Shown here: positions 1-9,228 of the stretch, in pieces | Layout of the letters: every line of letters begins with the position of its first letter | Numbering within the stretch: position 1 is the first letter of the stretch | Assembly (NCBI RefSeq): GCF_016861975.1 | Contig: NZ_BOMB01000003.1 | Coordinates: forward strand, 124,001-188,000 | Reading direction: 5' to 3' | Length of the DNA stretch: 64,000 nucleotides | Origin: Actinocatenispora rupis | GTDB taxonomy: Bacteria > Actinomycetota > Actinomycetes > Mycobacteriales > Micromonosporaceae | Notes under the pieces: model-generated | Seen by the model: only the letters and a program-made list of their open reading frames with translations | Told to the model about the DNA's origin: nothing | Database searches by the model: none | Made by a program: the position numbers and the translations under genes

Positions 1-239
1 TGAAGACCACCAGCGGCGCCTCGCTCAACGTCCGGTCCGGCCCGCACACCTCGTCGACGGTCGTCGGCTCGGTGGCGAACGGCGCGACCGTGACGATCAC
101 CTGTCAGACCCAGGGCGACTCGGTGAGCGGCACGTACGGCACGACGACGCTCTGGGACAAGATCACCTCGCCGGCCGGGTACGTGTCGGACGCCTACGTC
201 TACACCGGATCCGACCAGCAGGTCGCGCCCAACTGCTGA
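1..239 (+). CDS. Secreted SH3-module protein, C-terminal part only
   Basis: The gene starts left of the window; reading is in frame from base 3 and stops with TGA at 237-239, giving 78 visible residues. They form one bacterial SH3-like module: NVRSGPHTSS, then VVGSVANG, a Cys, and a YVSDAYVYTG end. The same module forms the N-terminal half of the next gene and of the protein at 1101-1910, so three paralogs lie side by side. Modules of this kind usually bind peptidoglycan or wall polymers. No catalytic domain is visible in the part present; one could lie upstream. Confidence 0.75.
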   Translation, partial: KTTSGASLNVRSGPHTSSTVVGSVANGATVTITCQTQGDSVSGTYGTTTLWDKITSPAGYVSDAYVYTGSDQQVAPNC

Positions 240-260
240 CGCTCGACGGAAGGAGCGATC

Positions 261-1025
261 ATGTCGTTCATCAGGGCCCGATCCCTACGAGTGGTCATCG
301 GCGGACTCGCCGCGGCGGCCGCCGGGGTCCTCGCGTTCGCCGCGCCGGCCGCGGCGGCGACCGGCACCGTACACACCGACTCGGGTGCCGCGGTCAACGT
401 CCACTCCGGCCCGCACACCGGTGACTCCGTCGTCGGCTCGGTGGCCAACGGCGCCGGCATCACCATCGACTGCCAGACCTACGGCGACACCGTCACCGGC
501 AAGTACGGCACCAGCAACGTGTGGGACCACATCTCCACCGGCTACATCACCGACACGTACGTCTACACCGGCTCCGACGGGCTCGTCGCACCGCTCTGCG
601 CCGGTACCTCCACGGCCTGCTCCACCAGCGGGCTGAACGACCCGCGCACCTGCGCGCAGGCGGTGTCGTGGGCGGTCTCGCACGAGACCACCTCGTACGT
701 CGCGGACTACTACAACCGCTGCGACCACGTCGTCGGCCTGGCGTACGGGTTCTCGGCGAGCGGCTCGACCACCGCGTACAACCACTGGTTGGCGGTACCG
801 GCGTCGCTCAAGCACGCGGGCGACACGAACGTCCCGCCGGGCGGTCTCGCGTTCTTCTCCGGCGGGGCCGGCCACGTGATGATCTCGATCGGTGACGGCA
901 AGTTCGTCTCGAACGACATCCACGGCAACGGAACCCTCACCGAGACGACGATCAGCGAGATCAAGTCCACGTGGGGCAAGCCGTACCTGGGGTGGACCCA
1001 GCCCTGGTTCCAGGCCAACCACTGA
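261..1025 (+). CDS. Secreted SH3 plus papain-like (NlpC/CHAP-like) wall protein
   Basis: 254 aa. The ATG is preceded by GGAAGGAG, an excellent ribosome binding site, 21 bp after the previous stop, so the two are probably co-transcribed. Residues 1-34 are a Sec signal peptide ending APAAAA. Residues 36-105 are the SH3-like module (NVHSGPHTGD, VVGSVANG). The C-terminal half (130-254) has Cys154 (NRCDHVVG) and His205 (GHVMISIGDG), laid out as in NlpC/P60- or CHAP-type papain-like peptidases. A muralytic or peptide-cleaving role outside the cell is inferred. The family assignment of the C-terminal domain is weaker than that of the SH3 module. Confidence 0.75.
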   Translation: MSFIRARSLRVVIGGLAAAAAGVLAFAAPAAAATGTVHTDSGAAVNVHSGPHTGDSVVGSVANGAGITIDCQTYGDTVTGKYGTSNVWDHISTGYITDTYVYTGSDGLVAPLCAGTSTACSTSGLNDPRTCAQAVSWAVSHETTSYVADYYNRCDHVVGLAYGFSASGSTTAYNHWLAVPASLKHAGDTNVPPGGLAFFSGGAGHVMISIGDGKFVSNDIHGNGTLTETTISEIKSTWGKPYLGWTQPWFQANH

Positions 1026-1044
1026 CACCAACCACCCCCAAGGG

Positions 1045-1084
1045 AAACGGCCCGCCGTCCTTCCGCGAGGACAGCGGGCCGTTT
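1045..1084. terminator. Bidirectional hairpin terminator
   Basis: The arms AAACGGCCCGC (1045-1055) and GCGGGCCGTTT (1074-1084) are perfectly complementary, and CGTCC/GGACA extends the stem. It lies between the convergent genes ending at 1025 and 1101. The A-run on one side gives a U-run on transcripts from either direction. Confidence 0.8.
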
Positions 1085-1100
1085 CGCGTACGCGGGCGGG

Positions 1101-1910
1101 TCAGGCGACTGGGCTGGAGTACCCGAGGATGCCGGTGCCGGACAGCGAGATCGTCTTCTGCGCGATCGCGTCGATGTTCCCGGTCGACGGGTTCGTCGTG
1201 TTCCCCGAGATGTACGTGACGTCCGACGAGGTCGCCGACACGACGATCCCGACGTGGTTCTCGAACACGATCGCGTCGGCCTTCTTCGGCCCGCTCGTGT
1301 GCCAGGTCCCGTGGTCCTGGCCGTACGTGCGGAAGCTGATCGCGGACGGGTCGGAGCCGGACGTGTCCGCGCCGGCCTGACCCCACACCCACTTGGTGAA
1401 GTCGGCGCACCATTCCTCGGTGTGCCAACCGTTCGAGCAGGAGTCGCCGGTACCCGGCTCGCCGAGGGCCGTCGTGTAGTAGTTGCAGTTGTACCCGCCG
1501 ATCTCGTGGTTGCGGCTGTCGTCGCCCATCTGCTGCTGGGCGATCGTCAGGATCCGCGCGGCGAGGTCGCCGTCCGGCGGCGGTGTCGAGTCGCAGGCCG
1601 GGACCGACGCGCCACCGGCGTCCACGTACGCGGCGCTCAGGTAGCCGGACGCGATGTGGTCCCAGAGGTCCGTCGTGCCGTACCGGCCGGTGACGGTGTC
1701 GCCGTGGGCCTGACAGTCGACCGAGATGCTGGCACCGTCGGCGACCGACCCGACGGCCGCGTCACTGGTGTGCGGTCCGCTGCGGACGTTCACCGACGAG
1801 CCGGAACTGGTGTGCACGGTGGCCGTCACCGCCGCCCAGGCGGCACCGGCCGGCAGCAGTACCGCGGCGGCGGCCACCGCAACGACGATCGGGACACGGA
1901 AACGGGGCAC
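1101..1910 (-). CDS. Secreted SH3 plus CHAP-domain amidase/endopeptidase
   Basis: 269 aa from a GTG at 1910, chosen because GGGAGGACGAC sits just before it; an ATG 13 codons upstream lacks such a site. Residues 1-27 are a signal peptide (AVLLPAGAAWA). Residues 32-100 are the same SH3 module as in the two divergent neighbours. Residues 115-269 are a CHAP-type domain: Cys168 (EEWCADFTKW), His219 (ENHVGIVV) and Asn237 (ISGNT) fit the Cys-His-Asn triad. CHAP proteins cleave peptidoglycan cross-bridges or stems. It probably acts on the cell's own wall; substrate not readable. Confidence 0.85.
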   Translation of the reverse strand: MPRFRVPIVVAVAAAAVLLPAGAAWAAVTATVHTSSGSSVNVRSGPHTSDAAVGSVADGASISVDCQAHGDTVTGRYGTTDLWDHIASGYLSAAYVDAGGASVPACDSTPPPDGDLAARILTIAQQQMGDDSRNHEIGGYNCNYYTTALGEPGTGDSCSNGWHTEEWCADFTKWVWGQAGADTSGSDPSAISFRTYGQDHGTWHTSGPKKADAIVFENHVGIVVSATSSDVTYISGNTTNPSTGNIDAIAQKTISLSGTGILGYSSPVA

Positions 1911-2106
1911 GTCGTCCTCCCTCCGACGGGTGTCCCGCCGGGGCCTCACCGCGAGGGCCGGCCGGGGACACCAGAACGCTCGATCGTGTCAAAACGGACT
2001 ACAGTGTGACTACATCGAAAGGCTGCCGTGCCGGATGTTTCGCTGGTTTCCGGCATTCGTCTGCTCTTACCATGAGGCCCCAGCACGATCACCAGTGGAG
2101 CGTCCG

Positions 2107-2178
2107 ATGGCTGCCGACCGGTTGGTGTTCGAACGGGTGCCCGGTGCGACCTGCGCCGAGGTGTGCCGTGGACGCTGA
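2107..2178 (+). CDS. Possible 23-aa upstream peptide overlapping the SARP start
   Basis: A short reading frame starts with ATG six bases after GGAG (2097-2100) and ends with TGA at 2176-2178, running 11 bp into the regulator that starts at GTG 2168 in another frame. The arrangement would suit translational coupling or a leader peptide. The peptide begins MAADRLVFER and has no recognisable domain. It may be chance. The rest of 1911-2167 holds the divergent promoters; a TACAGT hexamer at 2000-2005 is a possible -10 for the regulator. Confidence 0.3.
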   Translation: MAADRLVFERVPGATCAEVCRGR

Positions 2179-5026
2179 CCGTCCGGTCTTCCGGGTCCTG
2201 GGGCCGCTGTCCATCCACGGCGACGCCGGGCCGCTGACCGTACCGGGGCTCAAGCGCCGGGTCCTGCTCGCGCACCTGCTGCTGCGCGCCAACCAGGTGG
2301 TACGTCCGGACGAGCTGGCCGACGCGGTGTGGCCGACCGACCCGCCCCGCTCCGCCCGCGCCAACCTCCAGACGTACGTGTCGGGGCTGCGCCGGGTGCT
2401 GCCGCCGGGCAAGGACGGGCCGCGGATCGTCACCCGCGGCACCGGGTACCTGCTGGAGGCGGCGCCGGACGAGCTGGACTCGACCCGGTTCGAGGACCTG
2501 GTCGCGGCGGCCCGGCAGGAGCAGCTGCGCGGCGACCCGGAGCGGGCGCTCGCGCTGCTCGACGACGGGCTGCGGCTCTGGCGCGACGACCCGCTGTGCG
2601 ACCTGCCCGACCACCGGCCCTGGCGTACGGCGGTGGACCGGCTGGTGGAGCTGCGGCTCGACGCCCGCGAACTGCACGCCACGATCCGCGTCGGCCTCGG
2701 CCAGTACGCGGCGGCCGCGGGTGAGCTGCGCGCGCTGCTCGACGCGCACCCGTTCCGGGAGAGTCTGTGGGAGCACCTGCTGGTGGCGCTGTCGGCGGGC
2801 GGGCAGCGGGCGGCGGCGCTCGCGGCGTACCGGCAGGCGCGGGAGCTGTTCGTCGCCGAGCTGGGCGTGGAACCCGGGCACCGGCTCACCGACCTGCACC
2901 GGGCCGTACTCGCCGGCGGACCGGTCGCGGGTGACGTGACGCCGGACGACCCGCCGGTACGGCAGCTGCCGGCCGACATCCCCGACTTCGTCGGCCGGGC
3001 CGACCACCTGGCCGCGCTGCGCGCCGTGCTCGCCCCCGTCGACAGGTACGCGCCGCCCGTGGCGCTGATCGTCGGGGCCCCCGGTACGGGGAAGACAACG
3101 TTGGCAGTGCACGCCGGGCACGAGGTCGCGGACCGGTTCCCGGACGGCCAGCTGTACCTGGACCTGCGCGGATGTACCGCGTCGCCGCGGGCGCCGACGC
3201 ACGTGTTCCGGGAGGTGCTGCGGGCGCTGGGGGTGAGCGGGCCGGCGATCCCCCGGCGTACGGCGGAGCGGGCCGCGCTGTACCGGTCGATGCTGGCGCA
3301 CCGGCGGATGCTGCTCGTACTGGACGACGTGGCGGAGGCGGCGCACGTCCGGGAGCTGCTGCCGTCCGGCGGCACCTGCGCCGTACTGGTGACGAGCCGC
3401 CGGCAGTTGGCGACGATCCCGGGCGCGCACTCGATCGTGCTGGACGCGTTCGCGGCGGTGGAGGCGCGGCAGCTGCTGTCCCGCATCGCCGGGCCGGACC
3501 GGGTGGCCGCGGAGCCGGCCGAGGCCGCCGCGATCTGCCGCGCCTGCGGGCATCTGCCGCTGGCGATCCGGGTCGCCGGCGCGAAGCTCGTGGAGCGGCG
3601 CACCTGGACCCTCGGCGTACTGGCGGAGCGGCTCGCGGACGAGTCGCGCCGGCTGGGCGAGCTGCACGCCGACGACGTGTGGCTGCGCGCCAGTTTCGAG
3701 CTGAGCGTGCGGCACCTGCCGGCGGAGGCGGCCGTGGCGTTCCGGCGGCTCGGCCTGCTGACGAGTACGGCGCTGCCGGGGTGGGCGGTGGGCGCGCTGC
3801 TCGCCCGGCCCGACCCCGACGACGTACTCGACGCGCTGGTCGACGCGAACCTGCTGCTGCCGCTCGGCCCGGACGCGAGCGGCCAGCCGCACTACCGGAT
3901 GCACGACCTGCTGCACTGCTACGCCGCCGAGGCCGCCGCGGCCGACCCGCCGGAGGTACGCCGGGAGGCGGTGGCGCGGGTGATCTCCGGCTGGCTGGCG
4001 CTGGCGGAACGGGCCGGTCAGGCGCTGCCGCCGTGCGTGTTCCGTCCCACGCCGGGCGATTCGCCGCGCTGGTGTCCGGACGCGGCCGGCGCGGCCCGGA
4101 TCGTACGGAACCCGCTGGGCTGGTTCGACGCGGAGCGGCAGTCGCTGGTCGACGCGGTGGAGCTGGCGGCCCGGTCCGGGCTGGCCGCGCTGGCGTGGGA
4201 GCTGGCCGTCGCGCTCGTCCCGTACTTCGACCACCGGAGCTGGTACCCGGACTGGCAGCGTACGCACGACAGCGCGCTCGCCGCGGTCCGCGCGGCCGGC
4301 GACCTGCACGGCGAGGCGGCGCTGCTGCGCGGCATCGGCCAGATCCTGCTCTACCAGGACCGGTACGAGCAGGCCCGCCGAACGATGCGGCACTGCTGGA
4401 CGCTGAGCCGGCGGATCGGCGACCGGCGCGGCGCCGCGATCGCCGCGACCGGGCTCGCCTCGGTGTACCGGATCACCGGCGACCACGAGCGCGCGGTGCG
4501 GCACTACCGGGAGGCCCTGACCGACCTGGCCGTACTCGGGGACGCCAACACCGAGGCCCAGGTACGCAACGCGATGGGGATGATCTGCCGGGACCGCGGC
4601 CGGTACGCGGAGGCCCGCGGCTGGTTCGCGGAGGCGCTCGGGCTGGCGCGCGGCACGGGTGACGCGCACCGCGAGGCGACCGTACGCAAGGAGATCGGGG
4701 CGCTGCACCTGGACGAGGGCCGGCCGCGACCGGCCCTGCGGCAGTTGAGCCGGGCGGTCGCGGTGTTCGACGCGCTGGACGACGCGCACTGCGCCGGGTA
4801 CGCGCTGGCCTCGGTCGGCCGGGCCGAACTCTGCCTCGGCGACACGCCCCGGGCGCAGCGCGCACTCGACCGCGCCCTGTCGATCTTCCGTACCACCGGG
4901 GACCGGCGCGGGCAGGCGATCGTGATCGACCTGCTGGCCGAGGTGCACCGCAACCGGCACGACGTACCGGCCGCCCTGACCTGCCGCGCGGACGCCTCCC
5001 GGCTGCGCGCGGAGCTCGGCCGCTGA
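2168..5026 (+). CDS. AfsR/SARP-family transcriptional regulator with NB-ARC and TPR domains
   Basis: 952 aa from GTG 2168, preceded by GAGG; the frame stays open upstream but that part has no homologous look. Order of domains: OmpR-like winged helix (about 5-95, FRVLGPLSIHG then YVSGLRRVLP), bacterial transcriptional activator domain (about 100-245, ending VELGVEPGHRL-like), STAND/NB-ARC ATPase with Walker A GAPGTGKTTLA near 303 and Walker B LLVLDDV, a CGHLPLAIRVAG motif, then TPR repeats to the end. This matches AfsR-type regulators (about 990 aa), which activate secondary metabolism or development by binding direct repeats. No biosynthetic cluster is adjacent, so the target is unknown. It may read nucleotide state through the ATPase and partners through the TPRs. 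Confidence 0.93.
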   Translation: MDADRPVFRVLGPLSIHGDAGPLTVPGLKRRVLLAHLLLRANQVVRPDELADAVWPTDPPRSARANLQTYVSGLRRVLPPGKDGPRIVTRGTGYLLEAAPDELDSTRFEDLVAAARQEQLRGDPERALALLDDGLRLWRDDPLCDLPDHRPWRTAVDRLVELRLDARELHATIRVGLGQYAAAAGELRALLDAHPFRESLWEHLLVALSAGGQRAAALAAYRQARELFVAELGVEPGHRLTDLHRAVLAGGPVAGDVTPDDPPVRQLPADIPDFVGRADHLAALRAVLAPVDRYAPPVALIVGAPGTGKTTLAVHAGHEVADRFPDGQLYLDLRGCTASPRAPTHVFREVLRALGVSGPAIPRRTAERAALYRSMLAHRRMLLVLDDVAEAAHVRELLPSGGTCAVLVTSRRQLATIPGAHSIVLDAFAAVEARQLLSRIAGPDRVAAEPAEAAAICRACGHLPLAIRVAGAKLVERRTWTLGVLAERLADESRRLGELHADDVWLRASFELSVRHLPAEAAVAFRRLGLLTSTALPGWAVGALLARPDPDDVLDALVDANLLLPLGPDASGQPHYRMHDLLHCYAAEAAAADPPEVRREAVARVISGWLALAERAGQALPPCVFRPTPGDSPRWCPDAAGAARIVRNPLGWFDAERQSLVDAVELAARSGLAALAWELAVALVPYFDHRSWYPDWQRTHDSALAAVRAAGDLHGEAALLRGIGQILLYQDRYEQARRTMRHCWTLSRRIGDRRGAAIAATGLASVYRITGDHERAVRHYREALTDLAVLGDANTEAQVRNAMGMICRDRGRYAEARGWFAEALGLARGTGDAHREATVRKEIGALHLDEGRPRPALRQLSRAVAVFDALDDAHCAGYALASVGRAELCLGDTPRAQRALDRALSIFRTTGDRRGQAIVIDLLAEVHRNRHDVPAALTCRADASRLRAELGR

Positions 5027-5068
5027 CCCCGGCCCCGTTCATCTGGTGGACTGTTGCAGGATGGCCGG

Positions 5069-7888
5069 GTGGAGACCGTGACGGGACTGGTGGACGGGCT
5101 GCGCCGCGCGGGGGTCCGGGAGGTGGACACCTCGACCCGGCGTCGCGCCGAATACTCGTCGGACGCCTCGCTGTACCGGGTGCCGCCGGAGGCGGTGGTG
5201 TTCCCCCGGGACGACGACGAGGTGGCCGCGACGCTGGCGGTGTGCCGGGAGCAGGGCGTGCCGCTGACCTCCCGCGGCGCCGGTACGTCGATCGCCGGCA
5301 ACGCGGTCGGCCCCGGCGTGGTGCTCGACTTCAGCCGCCACCTGAACCAGGTGCTCGCCGTCGACCCCGACGCCCGCACCGCCCGGGTACGCCCGGGTCT
5401 GGTGCTGGACGCGTTGCAGCGCGAGCTGAAGCAGTACGGGCTGCGGTTCGGGCCGGAGCCGTCGACGCACAGCCGGTGCACGTTCGGCGGCATGATCGGC
5501 AACAACTCGTGCGGCTCGCGCGCGCTGGCGTACGGGAAGACGTCGGACAACGTGGTGGACCTGGACGTGCTGGCCGGCACCGGGGAGCGGCTGACCGCCA
5601 CCCGCGGCGCCGACCCGGCGTCCTCGCCGGTGCTGACCTCGGTGCACGAGGCGGTCCGGGCGCACCTGGCGACGATCCGCACCGAGCTGGGCACGTTCGA
5701 CCGCCAGGTCTCCGGGTACTCGCTGGAGCACCTCCTGCCGGAGAACGACTTCGACGTGGCGCGCGCGCTGGTCGGCACCGAGGGCGGCTGTGCCGTACTG
5801 CTCGGCGCGACGGTCTCTCTGGTGGAGAGTCCGGCGGCGGCGCTGATCGTGGTGCTCGGCTACCCGGACATGGCCGCGGCGGCGGACGCGGTGCCGGCGC
5901 TGCTGCCGTACCGGCCGACGTCGTTGGAGGGGATGGACCACCGGATCGTCGACGCGGTGCGCGGCAAGCGGGGCGACTCGGCCGTACCGGCGCTGCCGGG
6001 CGGGCAGGGCTGGCTGTTCCTGGAGCTGGGGGGCGCGTCGGTGGCGGAGCTGCTGCCGACCGCGCGGCAGGTGATCGCCGACGCGGGCGCGGTGGACAGC
6101 GAGATCGTCACCGACCCGGGCCAGCAGGCCGCGCTGTGGAAGATCCGTGAGGCGGGCGCCGCGCTGTCGCAGCGCTCCACCGAGAACAAGCCGGCGTACG
6201 CGGGGTGGGAGGACGCGGCGGTCCCGCCGGCCAAGCTCGGCGCGTACCTGCGGGAGTTCGACGCGCTGATGGCCGACCGGGGCCTGTCGGGCATGCCGTA
6301 CGGGCACTTCGGCGACGGGTGCGTGCACGTCCGGGTCGACTACCCGCTCACCGACGGCCCGTCCGGCGTGCGGGTGTTCCGCGACTTCCTGACCGACGCG
6401 GCCCGGCTCGTCGCGTCGTACGGCGGGTCGATGTCCGGCGAGCACGGCGACGGCCGCGCCCGTGGCGAGCTGCTGCCCCTGATGTACTCCCCCGCCGCGC
6501 TCGCCGCGTTCGCCGCGGTGAAGGACGCGTTCGACCCGGACGGCGTGCTCAACCCGGGCGTGATCGTACGGCCCGCGCCGCTCGACGCCGACCTCCGCGT
6601 GGCGCAGGCGCCGCCGGTACGTACCGGGCTGGGCTTCACGTACCCGCACGACCACGGTGACCTGACGACGGCCGTGCACCGCTGCACCGGGGTGGGCGTG
6701 TGCCGGGCGGACAACACCGGTTCCGGCGGCGTGATGTGCCCGTCGTACGTGGCGACGCGGGACGAGAAGGACTCGACCCGCGGCCGCTCCCGGGTCCTGC
6801 AGGAGGCCATCAACGGCACGCTGGTGTCCGGCCTGCGTTCCCCGGAGGTACGCGAGTCGCTGGATCTCTGCCTGTCGTGCAAGGGATGCTCGTCGGACTG
6901 CCCGGCCGGGGTAGACATGGCGACGTACAAGGCGGAGGTGCTGCACCAGACGTACCGGCGGCGGGTGCGGCCGGCGTCGCACTACACGCTCGGCTGGCTG
7001 CCCCGGTGGGCGCGGCTGGCGGCGCACGCGCCGGCGCTGGCGAACGCCGCGCTGCGCGCGCCCGGACTGTCCACTGTGGCCAAACGGTTCGGCGGCATCG
7101 ACGCGCGCCGGTCGCTGCCGTCCTTCGCCCGCACCACGTTCCGGCGGTGGTTCGAGCGGCACCGTCCACAGTCGACGGACGGCGATCCGGTACTGCTGTG
7201 GGTGGACACCTTCACCGACCACTTCACCCCGGAGGTCGGTGTCGCCGCGGTGCGCGTGCTGGAGGACGCCGGCTTCACCGTACGGTTGCCGCGGCGTGGC
7301 CTGTGCTGCGGACTGACGTGGATCTCCACCGGGCAGCTCGACGCCGCCAAGCGGATCCTCGGCCGGTCCGTCGGCGCGCTCGCGCCGGCCGCCGCCGACG
7401 GCGTACCGATCGTGGGACTGGAGCCGTCGTGTACCGCGGTGTTCCGTGGCGACGCGCCGGATCTGTTGGGTGACAAGGAAACCAGCGCGGTGAGCGGCGC
7501 GTTCCACACCCTCGCCGAGCTGCTGACCCGGCACCGTCCACAGTGGACACCACCGGACCTGACCGGTACCACCGTCGTCGCGCAGCCGCACTGCCACCAG
7601 CACGCCGTGATGGGCTGGGAGACCGACCGGGCGCTGCTGGCCGCGGCCGGCGCGGAGGTCACCGCGGCCGGCGGCTGCTGCGGGCTGGCCGGCAACTTCG
7701 GCGTCGAACGCGGCCACTACGAGGTGTCCGTCCAGGTCGCCGAGAGCGCCCTGTTCCCCGCCGTACGCGCGGCCGGCGAGGACGCGACGGTGCTCGCCGA
7801 CGGCTTCTCCTGCCGTACCCAGCTCGACGACCTGCTGGACCGGCGCGGCGTACACCTGGCGGAGTTGCTGGCGGCGAAGCGGTCCTGA
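5069..7888 (+). CDS. FAD-linked oxidase fused to iron-sulfur/CCG domains (D-lactate or D-2-hydroxyglutarate dehydrogenase type)
   Basis: 939 aa from GTG 5069, seven bases after AGGA; a TTG at 5054 is the alternative. Residues 35-175 are the FAD-binding PCMH fold (SRGAGTSIAGNAVG), followed by the FAD-oxidase C-terminal domain with the DGCVHVRVD and SGEHGDGRA motifs. Next is a 4Fe-4S part with CLSCKGCSSDCP preceded by a second Cys set, then a heterodisulfide-reductase-like region with CCG motifs (GLCCG, GGCCGLAGNFG). The three parts are separate subunits (GlcD/GlcF-like) in many bacteria; here they are one chain. It likely oxidises a D-2-hydroxyacid and passes electrons to quinone or another carrier. 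Exact substrate unknown. The gene holds three copies of the TCCACWGTGGA-type palindrome. Confidence 0.9.
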   Translation: METVTGLVDGLRRAGVREVDTSTRRRAEYSSDASLYRVPPEAVVFPRDDDEVAATLAVCREQGVPLTSRGAGTSIAGNAVGPGVVLDFSRHLNQVLAVDPDARTARVRPGLVLDALQRELKQYGLRFGPEPSTHSRCTFGGMIGNNSCGSRALAYGKTSDNVVDLDVLAGTGERLTATRGADPASSPVLTSVHEAVRAHLATIRTELGTFDRQVSGYSLEHLLPENDFDVARALVGTEGGCAVLLGATVSLVESPAAALIVVLGYPDMAAAADAVPALLPYRPTSLEGMDHRIVDAVRGKRGDSAVPALPGGQGWLFLELGGASVAELLPTARQVIADAGAVDSEIVTDPGQQAALWKIREAGAALSQRSTENKPAYAGWEDAAVPPAKLGAYLREFDALMADRGLSGMPYGHFGDGCVHVRVDYPLTDGPSGVRVFRDFLTDAARLVASYGGSMSGEHGDGRARGELLPLMYSPAALAAFAAVKDAFDPDGVLNPGVIVRPAPLDADLRVAQAPPVRTGLGFTYPHDHGDLTTAVHRCTGVGVCRADNTGSGGVMCPSYVATRDEKDSTRGRSRVLQEAINGTLVSGLRSPEVRESLDLCLSCKGCSSDCPAGVDMATYKAEVLHQTYRRRVRPASHYTLGWLPRWARLAAHAPALANAALRAPGLSTVAKRFGGIDARRSLPSFARTTFRRWFERHRPQSTDGDPVLLWVDTFTDHFTPEVGVAAVRVLEDAGFTVRLPRRGLCCGLTWISTGQLDAAKRILGRSVGALAPAAADGVPIVGLEPSCTAVFRGDAPDLLGDKETSAVSGAFHTLAELLTRHRPQWTPPDLTGTTVVAQPHCHQHAVMGWETDRALLAAAGAEVTAAGGCCGLAGNFGVERGHYEVSVQVAESALFPAVRAAGEDATVLADGFSCRTQLDDLLDRRGVHLAELLAAKRS
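7537..7547. repeat. TCCACWGTGGA palindrome, copy inside the FAD dehydrogenase gene
   Basis: Exact copy TCCACAGTGGA, extended to a perfect 13-mer by G and C. One-mismatch copies lie at 7070-7080 and 7165-7175 in the same gene. Other exact copies are at 33284, 39404, 50267 and 62328. Confidence 0.6.
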
Positions 7889-8274
7889 GCCCGGCGTCCG
7901 GCGCCGGAAACGGTGTCCGGACAGGGATCCCGCGTGCGGCGCGGGCGCTCCACCGCGCCCGGCAACGCTCGTCGCCGCTCGACGGCGCGGGAGTGCGGAC
8001 CACGCCCGACGGCGCGGGAGTGCGACCGGCGGCCCGGTCGCACCGGCAACGAGGCAGAGGCGTTTTACGTTGCTCTTGCCTCGTGAACCTCCCGTGAACG
8101 GCACGGGGCCCTCCATGAACGAATACGGAATTACTTGCCCTGTCGCCCGATTCGGGCCCGACGGGTGCTTACGATCTGGCCGAAGCCGCCACCCGGGGTG
8201 TTCCCCGCGTGGCGGTCCGGAGGTTCCGCCACCGGTACAACGGGCGGAACGTGCGCAGACGTAAGGGAAATCGC
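7889..8274 (+). other. Intergenic region with a 27-bp direct repeat and a small palindrome
   Basis: No credible gene. A 17-bp sequence starting GACGGCGCGGGAGTGCG occurs at 7981-7997 and again at 8008-8024, a 27-bp period. GCCCGA-T-TCGGGC at 8145-8157 is a perfect 13-bp inverted repeat. TACGAT at 8170-8175 could be the -10 of the downstream glycosyltransferase operon, giving a leader of about 95 nt; the inverted repeat would then lie in the promoter. Confidence 0.45.
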
Positions 8275-9228
8275 ATGGCACCGCTGCTGTCGGTCGTCGT
8301 CCCGATGTACAACGAACAGGACGCCCTCGGACCGCTCACCGACCGGTTGCGTCCCGCCCTCGACGCCATCACCGCCGACTACGAGGTGGTCGCGGTCGAC
8401 GACGGGAGTACCGACGGGACGGCGCGGCAGGTGGCCGAGCTGATGGCGGACTGGCCGCAGGTACGGCTGATCCGGTTGCGCCGCAACGCGGGTCACCAGG
8501 CGGCGCTCACCGCGGGGCTGCACCGGGCGCGCGGGGAGTACGTGGTGAGCATCGACGCGGACCTCCAGGACCCGCCGGAGAAGATCGGCGAGATGCTGGC
8601 GCTGGCCCGCCGCGACCACCTCGACGTCGTGTACGGGGTGCGCGCCGACCGCGGCACCGACACGGTCTTCAAGCGCAGCACCGCCGGGGCGTACTACGTT
8701 CTCATGCGGCGACTGGTGGGGTCGTGGGTGCCGCGCGACGCGGGCGACTTCCGGCTGTTGAGCCGGACCGCGGTCGACGCGCTGACCGCGCTGCCCGACC
8801 ACCAGCCCGTGTACCGGCTTCTGGTGCCGGCACTGGGATTCCCCAGCGGCACCGTGCGCTACGTACGGGAGGAGCGCGTCGCCGGGACCACGAAGTACCC
8901 GGTGGGCAAGATGATCCGGCTCGCCGTGGACAGCGTCACGAACTTCTCGGCCGCCCCGTTGCGGCTCGCGACCTGGCTCGGCGTGCTCAGCTTCTGCGGC
9001 TGCCTGGTGATGATCGTCTTCGGCGTCGTGGTGTACGCGGTGGGTTCGACCGTGCCCGGCTGGACGTCGCTGTTCGTCGCGGTCCTGTTCCTCGGCGCGC
9101 TGCAGCTGACCTGCCTCGGCCTGCTCGGCGAGTACGTGGCGCGGATCTACTCGACGGTGCAGGCGCGCCCGACGTACCACATCGGGACGGACACGGCGGC
9201 GCGCGCGGAGGAGAAGACCCCGGCGTGA
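8275..9228 (+). CDS. Family 2 glycosyltransferase, polyprenyl-phosphate sugar synthase type (GtrB/DPM1-like)
   Basis: 317 aa from ATG 8275, preceded by AAGGGAAA. Residues 5-170 are a GT-A fold: SVVVPMYNEQ, VDDGSTDGT with Asp42/Asp43, and the metal-binding DAD at 94-96 followed by LQDPPE. Two hydrophobic helices near 235-260 and 270-295 (CGCLVMIVFGVVV; LFVAVLFLGALQL) are typical of GtrB/ArnC/DPM-like enzymes, which load a sugar on undecaprenyl phosphate at the inner face of the membrane. The stop overlaps the next start as GTGA, so the next gene is coupled and likely uses the lipid-linked sugar. Sugar identity unknown. Confidence 0.9.
   Translation: MAPLLSVVVPMYNEQDALGPLTDRLRPALDAITADYEVVAVDDGSTDGTARQVAELMADWPQVRLIRLRRNAGHQAALTAGLHRARGEYVVSIDADLQDPPEKIGEMLALARRDHLDVVYGVRADRGTDTVFKRSTAGAYYVLMRRLVGSWVPRDAGDFRLLSRTAVDALTALPDHQPVYRLLVPALGFPSGTVRYVREERVAGTTKYPVGKMIRLAVDSVTNFSAAPLRLATWLGVLSFCGCLVMIVFGVVVYAVGSTVPGWTSLFVAVLFLGALQLTCLGLLGEYVARIYSTVQARPTYHIGTDTAARAEEKTPA

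Noticed and set aside
1946-4960. Very long antisense open frames opposite the SARP gene and many other genes
   Set aside because: They mirror GC-rich codon structure of the real gene, are Arg/Pro/Ala-rich and have no domains or binding sites.
2168-5026. Biosynthetic gene cluster led by the SARP regulator
   Set aside because: No polyketide, peptide, terpene or RiPP synthase genes occur in the following 60 kb.
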